A stretch of DNA of 64,000 nt from Candidatus Kapaibacterium sp. (GCA_025455065.1 JALONG010000007.1:1-64000); one strand, 5' to 3'; shown: positions 1 through 9,870, counted from the first letter of the stretch. A program made the numbers and translations. Notes: generated from the letters alone by a model not told the origin.

Positions 1-150
1 CCGCTCCGAGAGAAATACAATGGGCTAAAGCCGCATTGTTACTTGATTCTTGTGATATTCCAATACAGTTTTCGTTTCCAACTGAAATCATTTAGAACCA
101 ATTTTCATTCATAAATTCAAGATGTTTACTGCACAGACACCATAACCACT

Positions 151-834
151 ATGAAATTCGAGTATCTGCTATTTAATCTTATCGTTATTGCGGGACCATT
201 CGCATATAGTTTTGAAAAAACCATCAACTTCCGGCAGTATTGGCGTGAAGCGCTTTTCGGTATATTCGGTTCGTTAATAGTCTATGTCGCGTGGGACTCA
301 GCCGTTACGAACCGCCACTGGTATTTCAATGCCCCGTATATGCTGGATTTCCGTTTGCTTAAACTTCCTATCGAAGAATGGCTCTTTTTTATTACCGTTC
401 CCTACGCTTGTTTATTTGTGCGGGAAGTTCTGACCTTAGTTGTGAAAGACAGTGGTTTTATACGGCAATTAGAATGGGTTCGCGCCGGAATGTTCGCACT
501 CCTTCCCATTGGTGTTCTGGTGTTTCAAAGCGGAAAAGAATACACCGGTTTGGTGCTGATTGCTTTTGGTGTTATAGCCTTTCTTGACCGCCAACTCCGT
601 ACCAATACTCTTTTGCAAACACGCACCTACGTTTTTCTGGCAAGCGTCATCGGTTTTACCTTCGTTTTTAATATGTACTTGACCGCAAGACCTCTTCTCA
701 TCTATGCTCCGGCTTACCAACTCGACTTCCGCGTTATCACGATTCCGATTGAAGATTTTGGCTACGGACTGACACATATTGCGCTGTGTAACATCATTTA
801 CGAATACTTCAAACTTCGTTCTGGAAAGGCATAA
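151..834 (+). CDS. lycopene cyclase domain protein (CrtYcd type)
   Basis: This is a 227-residue, strongly hydrophobic protein with about six to seven predicted membrane helices. It contains two copies of the lycopene cyclase domain, each of about 100 residues. The diagnostic motif is seen twice, as LPIEEW near residue 78 and IPIEDFGYG near residue 203, each following a conserved aromatic segment. The family cyclises the ends of lycopene to beta-rings in the cytoplasmic membrane. In Actinobacteria the two halves are separate subunits (CrtYc and CrtYd), whereas Bacteroidota and archaea often carry the fused form seen here. No other carotenoid gene is visible in the window; the cluster, if any, lies to the left. 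It converges on glyS, with a shared terminator between them. Confidence 0.85.
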   Translation: MKFEYLLFNLIVIAGPFAYSFEKTINFRQYWREALFGIFGSLIVYVAWDSAVTNRHWYFNAPYMLDFRLLKLPIEEWLFFITVPYACLFVREVLTLVVKDSGFIRQLEWVRAGMFALLPIGVLVFQSGKEYTGLVLIAFGVIAFLDRQLRTNTLLQTRTYVFLASVIGFTFVFNMYLTARPLLIYAPAYQLDFRVITIPIEDFGYGLTHIALCNIIYEYFKLRSGKA

Positions 835-856
835 ACACAGTTTCTTCGACAAAAAA

Positions 857-899
857 AAAGCAGAGCAAACGCCGTTCATTACACGGTTTGCTCTGCTTT
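857..899 (-). terminator. intrinsic terminator of glyS, probably bidirectional
   Basis: A perfect 14-bp stem (857-870 with 886-899) encloses a 15-nt loop. Read on the minus strand it is followed by nine U residues (851-859), so it is a strong terminator for glyS. On the plus strand it is followed by a short T-rich stretch and may also end the lycopene cyclase transcript. Confidence 0.9.
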
Positions 900-931
900 G
901 GTATTTTTACTATATACTTGGAAAGAGCAGA

Positions 932-2356
932 TTAAAGCAGTGCTTTCATCACATATTCTTTCACCTTGTCAGCGCTGACGCGGACTTGCTGCATCGAATC
1001 GCGTTCACGAATCGTAACGGTATTGTCTTGGAGTGAATCTCCGTCAATCGTAACGCAGAAGGGCGTTCCAATCTCGTCTTGACGGCGATAACGACGACCG
1101 ACGGCAGCAGATTCGTCGTATTGGACATTAAACGATTTTTGCAAATCACGGTAGAGTTTGCCAGCGAACTCCGGCATACCGTCTTTTTTCACAAGCGGCA
1201 ACACGGCTGCTTTGACGGGCGCAAGTTTCGGATGGAATTTCAGAATGGTACGCTCTGCATCTTCGCCGTCCGCACCTCCGACGCTCTCAACGTTGTACGC
1301 ATGACACAAAAACGCCATAAATGAGCGTGATGCGCCAATCGAAGTTTCGATGACATACGGCACAAAACGCTCTTTGGTCGCGGTGTCAATAAACTCCAGC
1401 TTTTTGGAAGAATATTCTTCGTGCCGCGACAAATCGAAATTCGTCCGTGAGTGAATACCCTCAATTTCGCCCCAACCAAAGGGGAACTTAAACTCAATAT
1501 CCACCGCCGCGTCCGCGTAGTGCGCAAGTTTGTCGTGCGGTTTGAAACGAATCACATCATTCGTCATTCCCAAGTCCAAAAACCACTGAAAACGCTGGTC
1601 GCGCCAGTATTCAAACTGTTCAGGGTGTGTGCCGGGTTTAATGAAATACTGCATCTCCATCTGTTCAAATTCACGAGTACGGAAGAGGAAATACTTCGTA
1701 TTGATTTCATTCCGAAACGCCTTACCGATTTGGGCAATACCAAACGGCACTTTTTGGCGTGCCGAATCAAGTACGTTACGGAAATTGACAAAAATACCCT
1801 GCGCTGTTTCGGGACGCAAATAGACAACGCTGTTGGTATCTTCTACCGAGCCTACAAAAGTTTTGAACATTAAGTTAAAATACCGCACCGGAGTCCAATC
1901 TTTCGTACCTCCTACGGGGTCAGTAATTTCTTCATCAACAATAATTTGATAAAAATCTTCCGGCTCCCTTGCTGCTGCAAGGCGCTCTGTTACTGCCTTT
2001 GCGCGGCCTGTTTTGCTGTTTTTCTCTAATTTGGCGATGTAATCTTCAATCAAATTATCCGCACGATACCGAGCTTTGCTCGTTTTATTGTCAATCATCG
2101 GGTCAGTGAAATTCGCTACGTGTCCGCTTGCTTCCCAGACGCGAGGGTGCATGAGAATTGCCGCATCTACGCCTTCAATGTCGTCGCGGTAGGTCATTGC
2201 TTTCCACCACGCATCTTTCAAATTACGGAGCAGCTCCACGCCAAGTGGACCGTAATCCCAGCAGCCGTTCAGACCGCCGTAAATTTCGGATGATTGAAAT
2301 ACAAAGCCGCGCCGTTTCGCCAGCGACACAATCGTATCTAAGGTTACTTGTTGCAT
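932..2356 (-). CDS. glyS: glycine--tRNA ligase, dimeric (eukaryote/archaea-like) type
   Basis: This class II aminoacyl-tRNA synthetase charges tRNA-Gly with glycine. The opening LAKRRGFVFQSSEIYGG segment, the LRPETAQGIFVNF block, motif 2 (GKAFRNEI followed by TREFEQMEM) and motif 3 (ETSIGASRSFMAFL) are all present. A C-terminal anticodon-binding domain follows. This is the single-chain homodimeric form, not the GlyQ/GlyS heterotetramer. An in-frame ATG 14 codons upstream (2398) would give 488 residues; the start at 2356 (474 residues) fits the family length and places the first conserved block where expected. Neither start has a clear ribosome binding site. It is transcribed after the giant secreted protein but separated from it by a terminator. 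Confidence 0.95.
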   Translation of the reverse strand: MQQVTLDTIVSLAKRRGFVFQSSEIYGGLNGCWDYGPLGVELLRNLKDAWWKAMTYRDDIEGVDAAILMHPRVWEASGHVANFTDPMIDNKTSKARYRADNLIEDYIAKLEKNSKTGRAKAVTERLAAAREPEDFYQIIVDEEITDPVGGTKDWTPVRYFNLMFKTFVGSVEDTNSVVYLRPETAQGIFVNFRNVLDSARQKVPFGIAQIGKAFRNEINTKYFLFRTREFEQMEMQYFIKPGTHPEQFEYWRDQRFQWFLDLGMTNDVIRFKPHDKLAHYADAAVDIEFKFPFGWGEIEGIHSRTNFDLSRHEEYSSKKLEFIDTATKERFVPYVIETSIGASRSFMAFLCHAYNVESVGGADGEDAERTILKFHPKLAPVKAAVLPLVKKDGMPEFAGKLYRDLQKSFNVQYDESAAVGRRYRRQDEIGTPFCVTIDGDSLQDNTVTIRERDSMQQVRVSADKVKEYVMKALL

Positions 2357-2423
2357 AAATCTACGAGTGAGAAATGAGGAAGAAGAATTTACAGTCATTG
2401 CACGTTATTGCGTTGCCGCAGGT

Positions 2424-2472
2424 AAAAAATACAAACGGCAGTCCGCAAAAATACGCGGAACTGCCGTTGTAT
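2424..2472 (-). terminator. intrinsic terminator of the giant surface protein gene
   Basis: A long stem (2429-2446 with 2455-2472) with two single-base bulges and a 7-8 nt loop is followed, on the minus strand, by six U residues. It sits between the large secreted protein gene and glyS. Confidence 0.85.
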
Positions 2473-2574
2473 CAAATGTTATTTTACGTTTTGCGTGATT
2501 TGCTTTTCAAAGATTTTTCCTTGTGGGGACTTCTCCTCAAAAGGATTACTCCTCAAAAGCGAAACCAGCCCAAA

Positions 2575-5500
2575 TTAGTATTTGATAACTTTTTGTACCA
2601 TGCGACGTGCGCCATCGTTGATTTCAACGATATAGCTGCCAACAGGCAAGTTCGCTACATTCACCTGACGGCTGTATGCACCGGAAACTTGCTGGTCGGT
2701 GAAGCTCACCACGCGCTGACCGATTACGTTGCTGATTGTTACCACCACATTCGACGGACGCTCAAAACCACCTTGAATGGTCATCACATCCTGAACAGGG
2801 CTTGGGTAAACGCTAAAGCCGGGAAGAGTGTTATCAAGAACAGAAACACCTGTTGTGACAATCAATACCGCACCGGCAGTAGCCTGACCATCACCGTTCA
2901 AAACAACAACTCTGTTTTCAGCAGGATTGAAGTTTACAACAGGTGGTCTGTTAGAAGATACGATTGCAACAATTGACGTTGCGCTTTGCGATACAATTTG
3001 CAACGGCACACCGTTCAAAAGAACAGTTGCATTTGTTGTAAAGTTGCTACCGCTAATGGTAAGCGTAAATGCACGCGGTGAAGTCGTTGCTTCTGTAGTC
3101 AAAGGTGTGATACTATTCAACACAGGAGCCGGAAGGCGTGTGCCAATTTGAACATTTGCCGTTACAAACTGCAAGTCAGGATTTTGGAGAACAATATCCA
3201 ATGGCTCGGAAGTATTGAGGTTCGCAGGAACTTCAACAACATAGCGGTTCGTATCGCGGCTTACCGGCGTAACAACGTTACCACGAACAGTAATAAGCGC
3301 ATTGGGGCTGAAGTTACTACCGTTCAAAACAACGCTGAAGGCACGACCGCTTGCGGTTGTAGCCGAAGGCGTGAAGCTCGTAAGAACAGGTGTCGGACCT
3401 TGCGGAGCGCGTTCCAAAATCGTGAACACATAACCGATAGACTGTGCATCGGAATTGGTAATCAAGATAGACGGGAAACCAACTTGCGTCAGAAGCCCTG
3501 CCGGAACAGTCAATGTGAGGCGTGTCGAGCTAACAACATTGACAGTAACAGGTGTTGCGCCAAAAAGAGCGGTAATAAAGCCGTTACCAAAGAAACCGGA
3601 ACCCTCCACGTTAATCGTTACGCCGTTTGTACCCGCAAACACCGCACGCGGAGCGATATTGGTGATATTCGGACGAGCAGCTTGACCTATCGTATAATTC
3701 AGGCTTGCCGTTTGATTATCCGTGTTACGAACTGCAAAGGTCAGCGTGTTTGATGTACGGTTGATGCTTGCCGGAATTTCCAACAAAACCGATGTTGCCG
3801 TTGTAGCACGAACCAAGCGTACAGCCGCATTATTGACGGTGAAGATTGATTGCGCCAAGAAACCTGTACCATTCACTGTTACGGTAAACGCATTGCCGGA
3901 AGCAGTGGTGGAAGGGGTTACGGATGTAATACTCGGGCTGGAAATCGGTGTGATAGTCAAGTTCGCAGTTGTGAAGCCCGGAGCCGTCGCATTGGTCATA
4001 CTGACTTGTACTGTTCCTGCAATACCGCGAACAATACCGGGGAAACTCACTGTGAGTAACGAACCCATTTGCGTAACAATCGTACCGCTCACCAGCGCGT
4101 TGCTATTCAAGTTACGCGCTGTGATAGTGCGAATACCCGTCAAGTTTGTACCGGTAAACTGCACCGTAAAGGGGTCATTGCTTACCGGGAACGAAGAAGG
4201 ATTGATACCACTAATAACAGGTTGAATTACTGTCGGCGGCGGAATAATGACCTGTGAGAACGCGACAAGCGGTGTGCTGCTGAAGGTTGCCGTGAAGTTA
4301 CCATTAGCGGAAGTGAATAAACCACCGCCGACGGAAACCGCAGCACCTGTTGAAGACTGCGTATATGCGTTATTAACAAAGATACCAACGCCTACAGCGT
4401 TTGTGTTAAAACCCGTTCCTTGTTGATTTGCTGTTGCCCATTGCGGAGCAAGTCGTAAGGCACGTGTGCCTGAACCACCTTGCGTAATCACCCATTCAAC
4501 ATTCACAAAATTCGGGAATGTTGTCGGGCTGTTGGTAATTCCCGGACGAGCGCGAACAGTAAACACATCTGCAGTACTGCCGTTGCTGAGAGCAAGTGGG
4601 CTGTATGTGTTGGTCGTTGTACCAATCGGGTAAAAGAACGATGGTAATGCCGGATTGTTGATAGCCAAACCACCTGTGCCGTTGGTAATGACAAATGCCG
4701 TAGCAGAAGTATTGCGAATGGGATTAACGACCGTCAAATTTGCGCCCTGATTACCAAGAACAAGTTTGTTAATGCCGCCACCAATATCAAGTACACCAGT
4801 GGAACCCAAAGTCAAAGAACTACCAAGGCTCAACGTTGAAACCATTGATACAACGCCGTTATAGTTCGTAAAGTTTGCACCCGGTATCACGCTGCTGTTA
4901 AAGTTTGTACCCAATGCTACGGTTGAACTTGCAGCAGCAGCAACAAAACGTCCCGCGCCGCTCAAGGTATTAGCACCCGTCATATTCAAACCGAGTGTCG
5001 TTGAAGCAGGAACAGTGAAATCACCGCCAAGTGTCAATGCTGAAGATGCACCAAACGTCATCGCACCAACCAATGTCATCGGACCTGCTGTTGTCAATGT
5101 GCCGTTAAATGGATTGGTAAAACGATTTGCCGGAACTTGTCCACCATTGAAGGCTGCACCCAACGCAACAATTGCTTGGCTGTTACCACCATTGAGCAAA
5201 CCACCGCCGCTTTGCAAAGAGTTTGTGCCACCGTTCAGGGTAAGGGTTGTACCCGGATTAACATTCAAATTGCCATTCATCAATAAGGTACTCGCCACAC
5301 CCATGGTGAGATTGCCTGTCAAACTCATACCGTTTGTCGGAACAATGAGTTGTCCCGCGAACGGATTCGAGAATGCTGCGCCCGGAATAACACCACCGTT
5401 AAAGCCATTACCCGGCGCTACGATGGCTGTATTGTCTTGTCCTTGAATTGTTCCTGTGCCGGGACCTGTTGCAGGGCTGGCTGTGGTGTTCAAACTCAAT

Positions 5501-8280
5501 GTTACACCCGCATTGACAAGAAGCTGTGCAGCATTTTGAACGTTCAAAATTGCCGGTTGGTTGATTGCCGTATTTGCTGTTACGGCGTAACCGCTACCAA
5601 CGCTCAAGCGGCCACCAAATTCAGCAGCGGCAGCACCGGTAACAATATCGCCCGGAATCGGTACTTGACCACCCAATGCGCCATTTGCCAAAATAATCTC
5701 TGGAACGTTTGTACCGGAAGGCTGACCAACAAGCAAACCTGCACCCGGAAGAGCTGTGCCTGGCGCTGCCGTCATACCAAGCGTGACAACTGATGTGTTA
5801 GCCAATGTCAAGTTGCCTGCTAACGACAAGACACTTGTCGCACCCATATTCAAACTACCAGTCAAATTCATAGCACCGTTGGTAACAATACGACCAATAT
5901 ACGGGCTGGCAAAAAGTGCGCCTGGAACAGTACCGCCGTTTGCTCCGGCAGCAAAGTTTACTTCGCTGGTTGCAGCCTGCGCTGTAAAGCGACCTGCACC
6001 GGATATGGTATTTGCGGCAGGGTTGGTAATTGTCAATATGATACCTGCGTTTACTTGTGTATTACCGTTGATTTGAAGGAGTGTAGAAGCAACCACATTA
6101 TAGGCAGCTGCAAAATTCACCCCATCGCTCAAAATGATACGACCACCGAAGTTTGCCGGAGCCATACCGCTCGGAACATTCGCTGTCGGGAATGATGCAC
6201 CCAAAGCATTGTTACCAAAAAACAGCGTACCAGTGCCAACAAATGTACCAGCGCCATTCAAACCTGCTGCGGCTGTTTGATTAAAGAATAATGTATCGGG
6301 TGTATTTACCGTTGTTGTAAAGCCACCAGTGGTGTAAATGGAGTTCGGTCCCATGCGCAAACTGCCCGAAAGCGTCCGTGCTTGAACAATTTGCAAGTTG
6401 CCGTCAAAATTCGGGTTACCAAACATTGCACCGGGAATGTTGGCTGTGTTGGCAGCATTAAGGAAATTAGCCGTCAAATTCACAATAGCTGTGTTGTCTT
6501 GACCGTTAATGCGTCCCAACAATGCCGGCGGAGTTGATGTACCACCGTATGTGCGACCATCCAATGTTGCCGTAACGCCTGATGCCACCTGCAATAGTCC
6601 ACCTGTGGGCAGGAACAAAAACGAACCACTTGCAAAGGTGTAGTTTGCATTCAGTGCTGAAGAACCTGCAATAAAGAGACTACCTGTCTGCCATTGTGCG
6701 CCTGTTCCCAAGCGGCTTACGGGTACAAAACCTGCGAAGGTGTTCGCACCGATAGTAACACTACCACCTGCCGGAGCACCGGCAACGTTGCCACGAGCGA
6801 GAATTCGCCCCGCGCCGCCTTGAAACGCAAGAGCAACACTCTGAGTACAGTTGAGTGCCAACGAGTCATTCACCGTCAAATCGCCACCCAAATCGAAAAT
6901 TGCATTTGGTCCGGCGTTTAATACGGTATTACCGTCAGCATTAAGTGTTTGACCCAACTGCAATGCGCCAAGCGTTTGAATGCGTCCATTCCACGGATTC
7001 GAGAAAATTGCACCGGAGATATTACCGCCATTTGCTCCGGCAGCAAAACTCATAATTGAGGTGTTGTCAGTTGCAGCAAACACCCCTGTTCCGGGCAACG
7101 CACCTGCGGTCGTGTTATTGATAGAGATGGTTTTTCCTGCAGCTATCGTCAGAGTACCTGTTACGTTAAATGTACTACCGTTATCGAAGCGCAATGCCAG
7201 CGCTCCGGTTGCGGTGGCAGTTAAATTACCACCGGTATTCAAGTTTCCTAAAATCCCCACAGCAAAGCGGTCACCGTTCAGCGTACCACCGTTAAAGCCC
7301 GGACCAAGTGTTACGGTTGTGTTAGCCGGGATGGTAATTGTACCTGCACCAGTTAATGAATTAGCAACGGTATTATTCAAAATAAGATTTGCAGCTGCGT
7401 TCAGCGTCAAACCGCCACCACCGATATTCAAAATACCCGTCGAACCAATCGTTAAAGTTCCGGCAAGTGTTGAAGCAGCCGCAGCCGTGATAAGCGTACC
7501 ATTGTAGGGGTTTGCAAACCATGTACCTTGAATTGCTATCGGACCTGCTGCAAGTGTCACCGTTGAATTTGCAGCAGCACCTTGCAAATTGCCTGCACCC
7601 GTGATTGCTCCGGCAGCGGTATTATTGATTGTCAGCGTAATACCTGAGTTCAAAGTTGTCGTACCCACTAAGTTCAGAACACCTGTCCCGCCCATAGTCA
7701 AGTTCGCGGTAAGATTCAATGCACCACCGGTTTGGATTGTTCCCAAAAACGGGTTTTGGAATAAAGCACCGGAGATATTTGCTACCCCCGCACCAAGTTG
7801 GACGGTAGCCATATTCACCGCATTGATAACTCCTGCGCCGGATTGTGTCACGGGACCATTGAAGATAACGCGGCTGGTGGCGGCTTGCAGAACGAGTGTA
7901 CCGCTAATAGTGGAGCTACCATTGACGACGAGCGTCGTACCTGCGGGAATGTTCAATGTTGCACCGGCTGCAAGGTTAAAGTTTCCTGTCACGGTGAGTG
8001 TACCAACCCCTAATTGAACGGTTGATGTACCACTAACAACCAACGAAGAAATAGGAAATGCAGGCGGGGCATCACCGAAAGTGAGAGCGGCGGCAGGAGA
8101 AATAGTGACATCACCATTATTGGATGCCTGCCCCGGAAAACCGACAGCACCCATGGCAGCCGTCCACGAGCCGGCAGCTTGCCATGTTGTACCCATGTTA
8201 TAGGTAAACGTCTGCGCCCACGAACTTGCCGCCGAGACGACAAATAGAAACGCAAACAGTGTAGAAAAACGTTTCAACAT
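2575..8280 (-). CDS. giant T9SS-exported repeat protein with IPT/TIG domains
   Basis: A 1901-residue exported protein. Residues 1-22 form a signal peptide ending in SSWAQ. From about residue 30 to 1200 there are roughly fifteen irregular repeats of 70-90 residues. They share phrases such as FNGGxIPGxxFxNPFxGxL, LxxGSLTMGxTGVLNLGG and TLTLNN, rich in Gly, Asn, Thr and Ala and with no cysteine; these look like beta-solenoid rungs. Five IPT/TIG-like immunoglobulin domains follow, beginning near residues 1352, 1448, 1531, 1628 and 1716 (pattern PxIxxxxP...GxxFxxxxxGxxF). The last ~80 residues (FSVYPSPVQDVM to the end) are a type A T9SS sorting domain. T9SS would export it across the outer membrane and anchor or release it. 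Its function, probably adhesion or matrix, is inferred. An AAGG ribosome binding site precedes the start. Confidence 0.85.
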   Translation of the reverse strand: MLKRFSTLFAFLFVVSAASSWAQTFTYNMGTTWQAAGSWTAAMGAVGFPGQASNNGDVTISPAAALTFGDAPPAFPISSLVVSGTSTVQLGVGTLTVTGNFNLAAGATLNIPAGTTLVVNGSSTISGTLVLQAATSRVIFNGPVTQSGAGVINAVNMATVQLGAGVANISGALFQNPFLGTIQTGGALNLTANLTMGGTGVLNLVGTTTLNSGITLTINNTAAGAITGAGNLQGAAANSTVTLAAGPIAIQGTWFANPYNGTLITAAAASTLAGTLTIGSTGILNIGGGGLTLNAAANLILNNTVANSLTGAGTITIPANTTVTLGPGFNGGTLNGDRFAVGILGNLNTGGNLTATATGALALRFDNGSTFNVTGTLTIAAGKTISINNTTAGALPGTGVFAATDNTSIMSFAAGANGGNISGAIFSNPWNGRIQTLGALQLGQTLNADGNTVLNAGPNAIFDLGGDLTVNDSLALNCTQSVALAFQGGAGRILARGNVAGAPAGGSVTIGANTFAGFVPVSRLGTGAQWQTGSLFIAGSSALNANYTFASGSFLFLPTGGLLQVASGVTATLDGRTYGGTSTPPALLGRINGQDNTAIVNLTANFLNAANTANIPGAMFGNPNFDGNLQIVQARTLSGSLRMGPNSIYTTGGFTTTVNTPDTLFFNQTAAAGLNGAGTFVGTGTLFFGNNALGASFPTANVPSGMAPANFGGRIILSDGVNFAAAYNVVASTLLQINGNTQVNAGIILTITNPAANTISGAGRFTAQAATSEVNFAAGANGGTVPGALFASPYIGRIVTNGAMNLTGSLNMGATSVLSLAGNLTLANTSVVTLGMTAAPGTALPGAGLLVGQPSGTNVPEIILANGALGGQVPIPGDIVTGAAAAEFGGRLSVGSGYAVTANTAINQPAILNVQNAAQLLVNAGVTLSLNTTASPATGPGTGTIQGQDNTAIVAPGNGFNGGVIPGAAFSNPFAGQLIVPTNGMSLTGNLTMGVASTLLMNGNLNVNPGTTLTLNGGTNSLQSGGGLLNGGNSQAIVALGAAFNGGQVPANRFTNPFNGTLTTAGPMTLVGAMTFGASSALTLGGDFTVPASTTLGLNMTGANTLSGAGRFVAAAASSTVALGTNFNSSVIPGANFTNYNGVVSMVSTLSLGSSLTLGSTGVLDIGGGINKLVLGNQGANLTVVNPIRNTSATAFVITNGTGGLAINNPALPSFFYPIGTTTNTYSPLALSNGSTADVFTVRARPGITNSPTTFPNFVNVEWVITQGGSGTRALRLAPQWATANQQGTGFNTNAVGVGIFVNNAYTQSSTGAAVSVGGGLFTSANGNFTATFSSTPLVAFSQVIIPPPTVIQPVISGINPSSFPVSNDPFTVQFTGTNLTGIRTITARNLNSNALVSGTIVTQMGSLLTVSFPGIVRGIAGTVQVSMTNATAPGFTTANLTITPISSPSITSVTPSTTASGNAFTVTVNGTGFLAQSIFTVNNAAVRLVRATTATSVLLEIPASINRTSNTLTFAVRNTDNQTASLNYTIGQAARPNITNIAPRAVFAGTNGVTINVEGSGFFGNGFITALFGATPVTVNVVSSTRLTLTVPAGLLTQVGFPSILITNSDAQSIGYVFTILERAPQGPTPVLTSFTPSATTASGRAFSVVLNGSNFSPNALITVRGNVVTPVSRDTNRYVVEVPANLNTSEPLDIVLQNPDLQFVTANVQIGTRLPAPVLNSITPLTTEATTSPRAFTLTISGSNFTTNATVLLNGVPLQIVSQSATSIVAIVSSNRPPVVNFNPAENRVVVLNGDGQATAGAVLIVTTGVSVLDNTLPGFSVYPSPVQDVMTIQGGFERPSNVVVTISNVIGQRVVSFTDQQVSGAYSRQVNVANLPVGSYIVEINDGARRMVQKVIKY

Positions 8281-8347
8281 AATTGTACCTTAAAAAGATA
8301 AAAAGTGATTTGATTACTGCATCACGTCTGAAAACCAGACAACCATT

Positions 8348-8367
8348 TGTGGAGAGAGTTCTCCACA
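8348..8367. promoter_or_regulatory. 8-bp palindrome upstream of the giant surface protein gene
   Basis: TGTGGAGA and TCTCCACA form a perfect 8-bp inverted repeat with a 4-nt spacer, 68-87 bp upstream of the 1901-residue protein's start codon. A nearby TTTTCCACA (8385-8391 region) is one base from a DnaA box. A T/A-rich TATTTTTG on the minus strand lies between them and resembles the Bacteroidota -7 element (TAnnTTTG). It could be an operator; the function is not established. Confidence 0.35.
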
Positions 8368-8423
8368 CAACAAAAATACATTTTTTCCACAGGGAAAAAT
8401 AGTAGCCGAAAGTCAGAAGATGA

Positions 8424-8453
8424 CATGACCAAAAGTCATAGTTTTAGGTCATG
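8424..8453. other. stem-loop downstream of the thioredoxin-like gene
   Basis: ATGACCAAAA pairs with TTTTAGGTCAT apart from one bulged base, with a 7-nt loop. It follows the stop codon of the adjacent redoxin gene on the minus strand but has no U-tract, so it is a weak terminator or a 3'-end stabiliser. Confidence 0.35.
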
Positions 8454-8492
8454 GTTTCACACTTCGTCCAACCGAATTGCCACAAGCAGCGA

Positions 8493-9092
8493 TTATTTTT
8501 TCCATTTGATAGAGCAACCGACAGCTTTTGTGGTCATGGTGTACGCCGTATTGCCTTTGGTGAGGGCATCTATCGCCTTTTCGACGTGTTTTTCCTTCAC
8601 TGCCGAAGCACTTTCGCTGTTGTCGTCAATAGCACCAATGTAGGCGACTTCGTATTTATCGGCATTTCTCTTCAGCAAAAAGACGTGCGGCGTTTTGGTT
8701 GCACCGTAAGTCTTCGCAATTTCTTGCGTTTCGTCAATAACGTAGGCGAAAGGGTAGGATTTTTCTTTTGCACGTTTGACCATATTCTCAAATGAGTCTT
8801 CGGGATAGGCAACGGGGTCGTTCGGGTTAATAGCTACAACGGGATAACCTTTGGCAGCGAAGGTTTTATGAAGGTCAATAATACGACTTTCATACGCTTT
8901 GGCGTAAGGGCAATGATTGCAGGTAAACACTACAATCACACCTTTTGCGTCAGCATAGTTTTTCAGGGAAATCATTTTCCCGTCAATGTTTTTCAGGTTA
9001 AAATCCCTGGCAGCGTCACCGACTTTGTATCCATCGGCTGCATATAGCGCCGATGCAGCAAACATTAGCACAACAGCAAGTATATTTTTCAT
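8493..9092 (-). CDS. exported thioredoxin-fold/peroxiredoxin-like protein
   Basis: A 199-residue protein with an N-terminal signal peptide (MKNILAVVLMFAASALYAA). A redoxin domain follows, of the PRX-like group related to AhpC/TSA. The VFTCNHCPYAKAYE segment (about residues 55-68) carries a CxxC pair where thioredoxins have their active site. It is followed by ATKTPHVFLL, with the cis-proline characteristic of the fold. This subgroup is common as periplasmic thiol-disulfide proteins of unknown substrate. The next upstream gene is a second, TlpA-like redoxin, suggesting a small extracytoplasmic redox set; they are separated by about 40 bp and may be cotranscribed. The exact partner is unknown. 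Confidence 0.75.
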   Translation of the reverse strand: MKNILAVVLMFAASALYAADGYKVGDAARDFNLKNIDGKMISLKNYADAKGVIVVFTCNHCPYAKAYESRIIDLHKTFAAKGYPVVAINPNDPVAYPEDSFENMVKRAKEKSYPFAYVIDETQEIAKTYGATKTPHVFLLKRNADKYEVAYIGAIDDNSESASAVKEKHVEKAIDALTKGNTAYTMTTKAVGCSIKWKK

Positions 9093-9135
9093 AGTTTTAT
9101 CGCAGTTAAACAGTTCAACAAAAAAGACTTCAAAA

Positions 9136-9870
9136 TTACGGAAATAAATATGTCTTTACAAAATCTTTCAATTCTTCGTAGTGCATTTTCTTCTCAAAAA
9201 ACATTCGCTGCCCCGCTTTTGTTCCAAGTATCAGCGTTGCAGGCATCGAACCCGTCCACGTGCTATCAACGGCATCAATTTCTGTGCTTTTGGGTGCGCC
9301 AAGAAAAACGCACCGCGCCGTAAAACCACGTTTTTTCACAAATGGAATCACGTTTGATTCCACATCCCGCTTAAAATCAAGGCTCACAAAAACAACTTGC
9401 AACGGCTTTGCGCCCTCTTTTGCTGTGCCGTATTCACGGTGAAGGCGCTCAAAATCAGGCATTTCCTCAATGCACGGGCGACACGTTGTTGCCCAGAAAT
9501 TGATGATGCGCACCGTGTCGGGATTGGGCTGCATCAGTTCTTGCAAGTGTGCAAACGTAATGCTTTCTACTAACGGAACGTTGCTTGTTCTTGTTGTGAA
9601 TGCTTGCTTTTTGGGGTTTTGTGTTTGTGAAATGGTTGTGATGTGCGGATTGGTTGTGAATGGATATGGAGGAGATGAAGAAGCATACAAAAGTTGCAAG
9701 GTTGATGGGCAAAGGAGAAACAGCGCCAAACATGGCTTGATTAGTCGAAGAATTGTAATCAAAACTGTACGAAAAAAAACGTGCATTTGTTTCAAGAAAA
9801 AAATGAGGATTGACAATAACAACGTTCCTAAACATAATTGCATCGTGGTTGCAATGACGTTTTGCGGCAT
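9136..9870 (-). CDS. TlpA-like membrane-anchored thioredoxin-fold protein
   Basis: A 244-residue protein whose first ~60 residues are very hydrophobic (an uncleaved anchor or a double hydrophobic segment), followed by a low-complexity linker. The redoxin domain starts near residue 100. The active-site segment is INFWATTCRPCIEEMPDF (CxxC near residues 132-135) and the cis-Pro region is GSMPATLIL. TlpA-like proteins reduce disulfides outside the cytoplasm, for example in cytochrome c or copper-centre maturation. Several in-frame ATGs near the N-terminus make the exact start uncertain. It overlaps no neighbour and lies 17 bp after the phosphatase gene, so cotranscription is likely. Confidence 0.75.
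   Translation of the reverse strand: MPQNVIATTMQLCLGTLLLSILIFFLKQMHVFFRTVLITILRLIKPCLALFLLCPSTLQLLYASSSPPYPFTTNPHITTISQTQNPKKQAFTTRTSNVPLVESITFAHLQELMQPNPDTVRIINFWATTCRPCIEEMPDFERLHREYGTAKEGAKPLQVVFVSLDFKRDVESNVIPFVKKRGFTARCVFLGAPKSTEIDAVDSTWTGSMPATLILGTKAGQRMFFEKKMHYEELKDFVKTYLFP

Noticed and set aside
3-95. Possible 3' end of a gene at the left edge (frame ending ...FSFPTEII)
   Set aside because: Only 30 codons are visible, with no family pattern; could be intergenic.
2575-8280. Numerous long plus-strand open frames across the giant protein gene
   Set aside because: They are antisense shadows of a repetitive, Asn/Thr-rich gene; none has a start context or a recognisable family.
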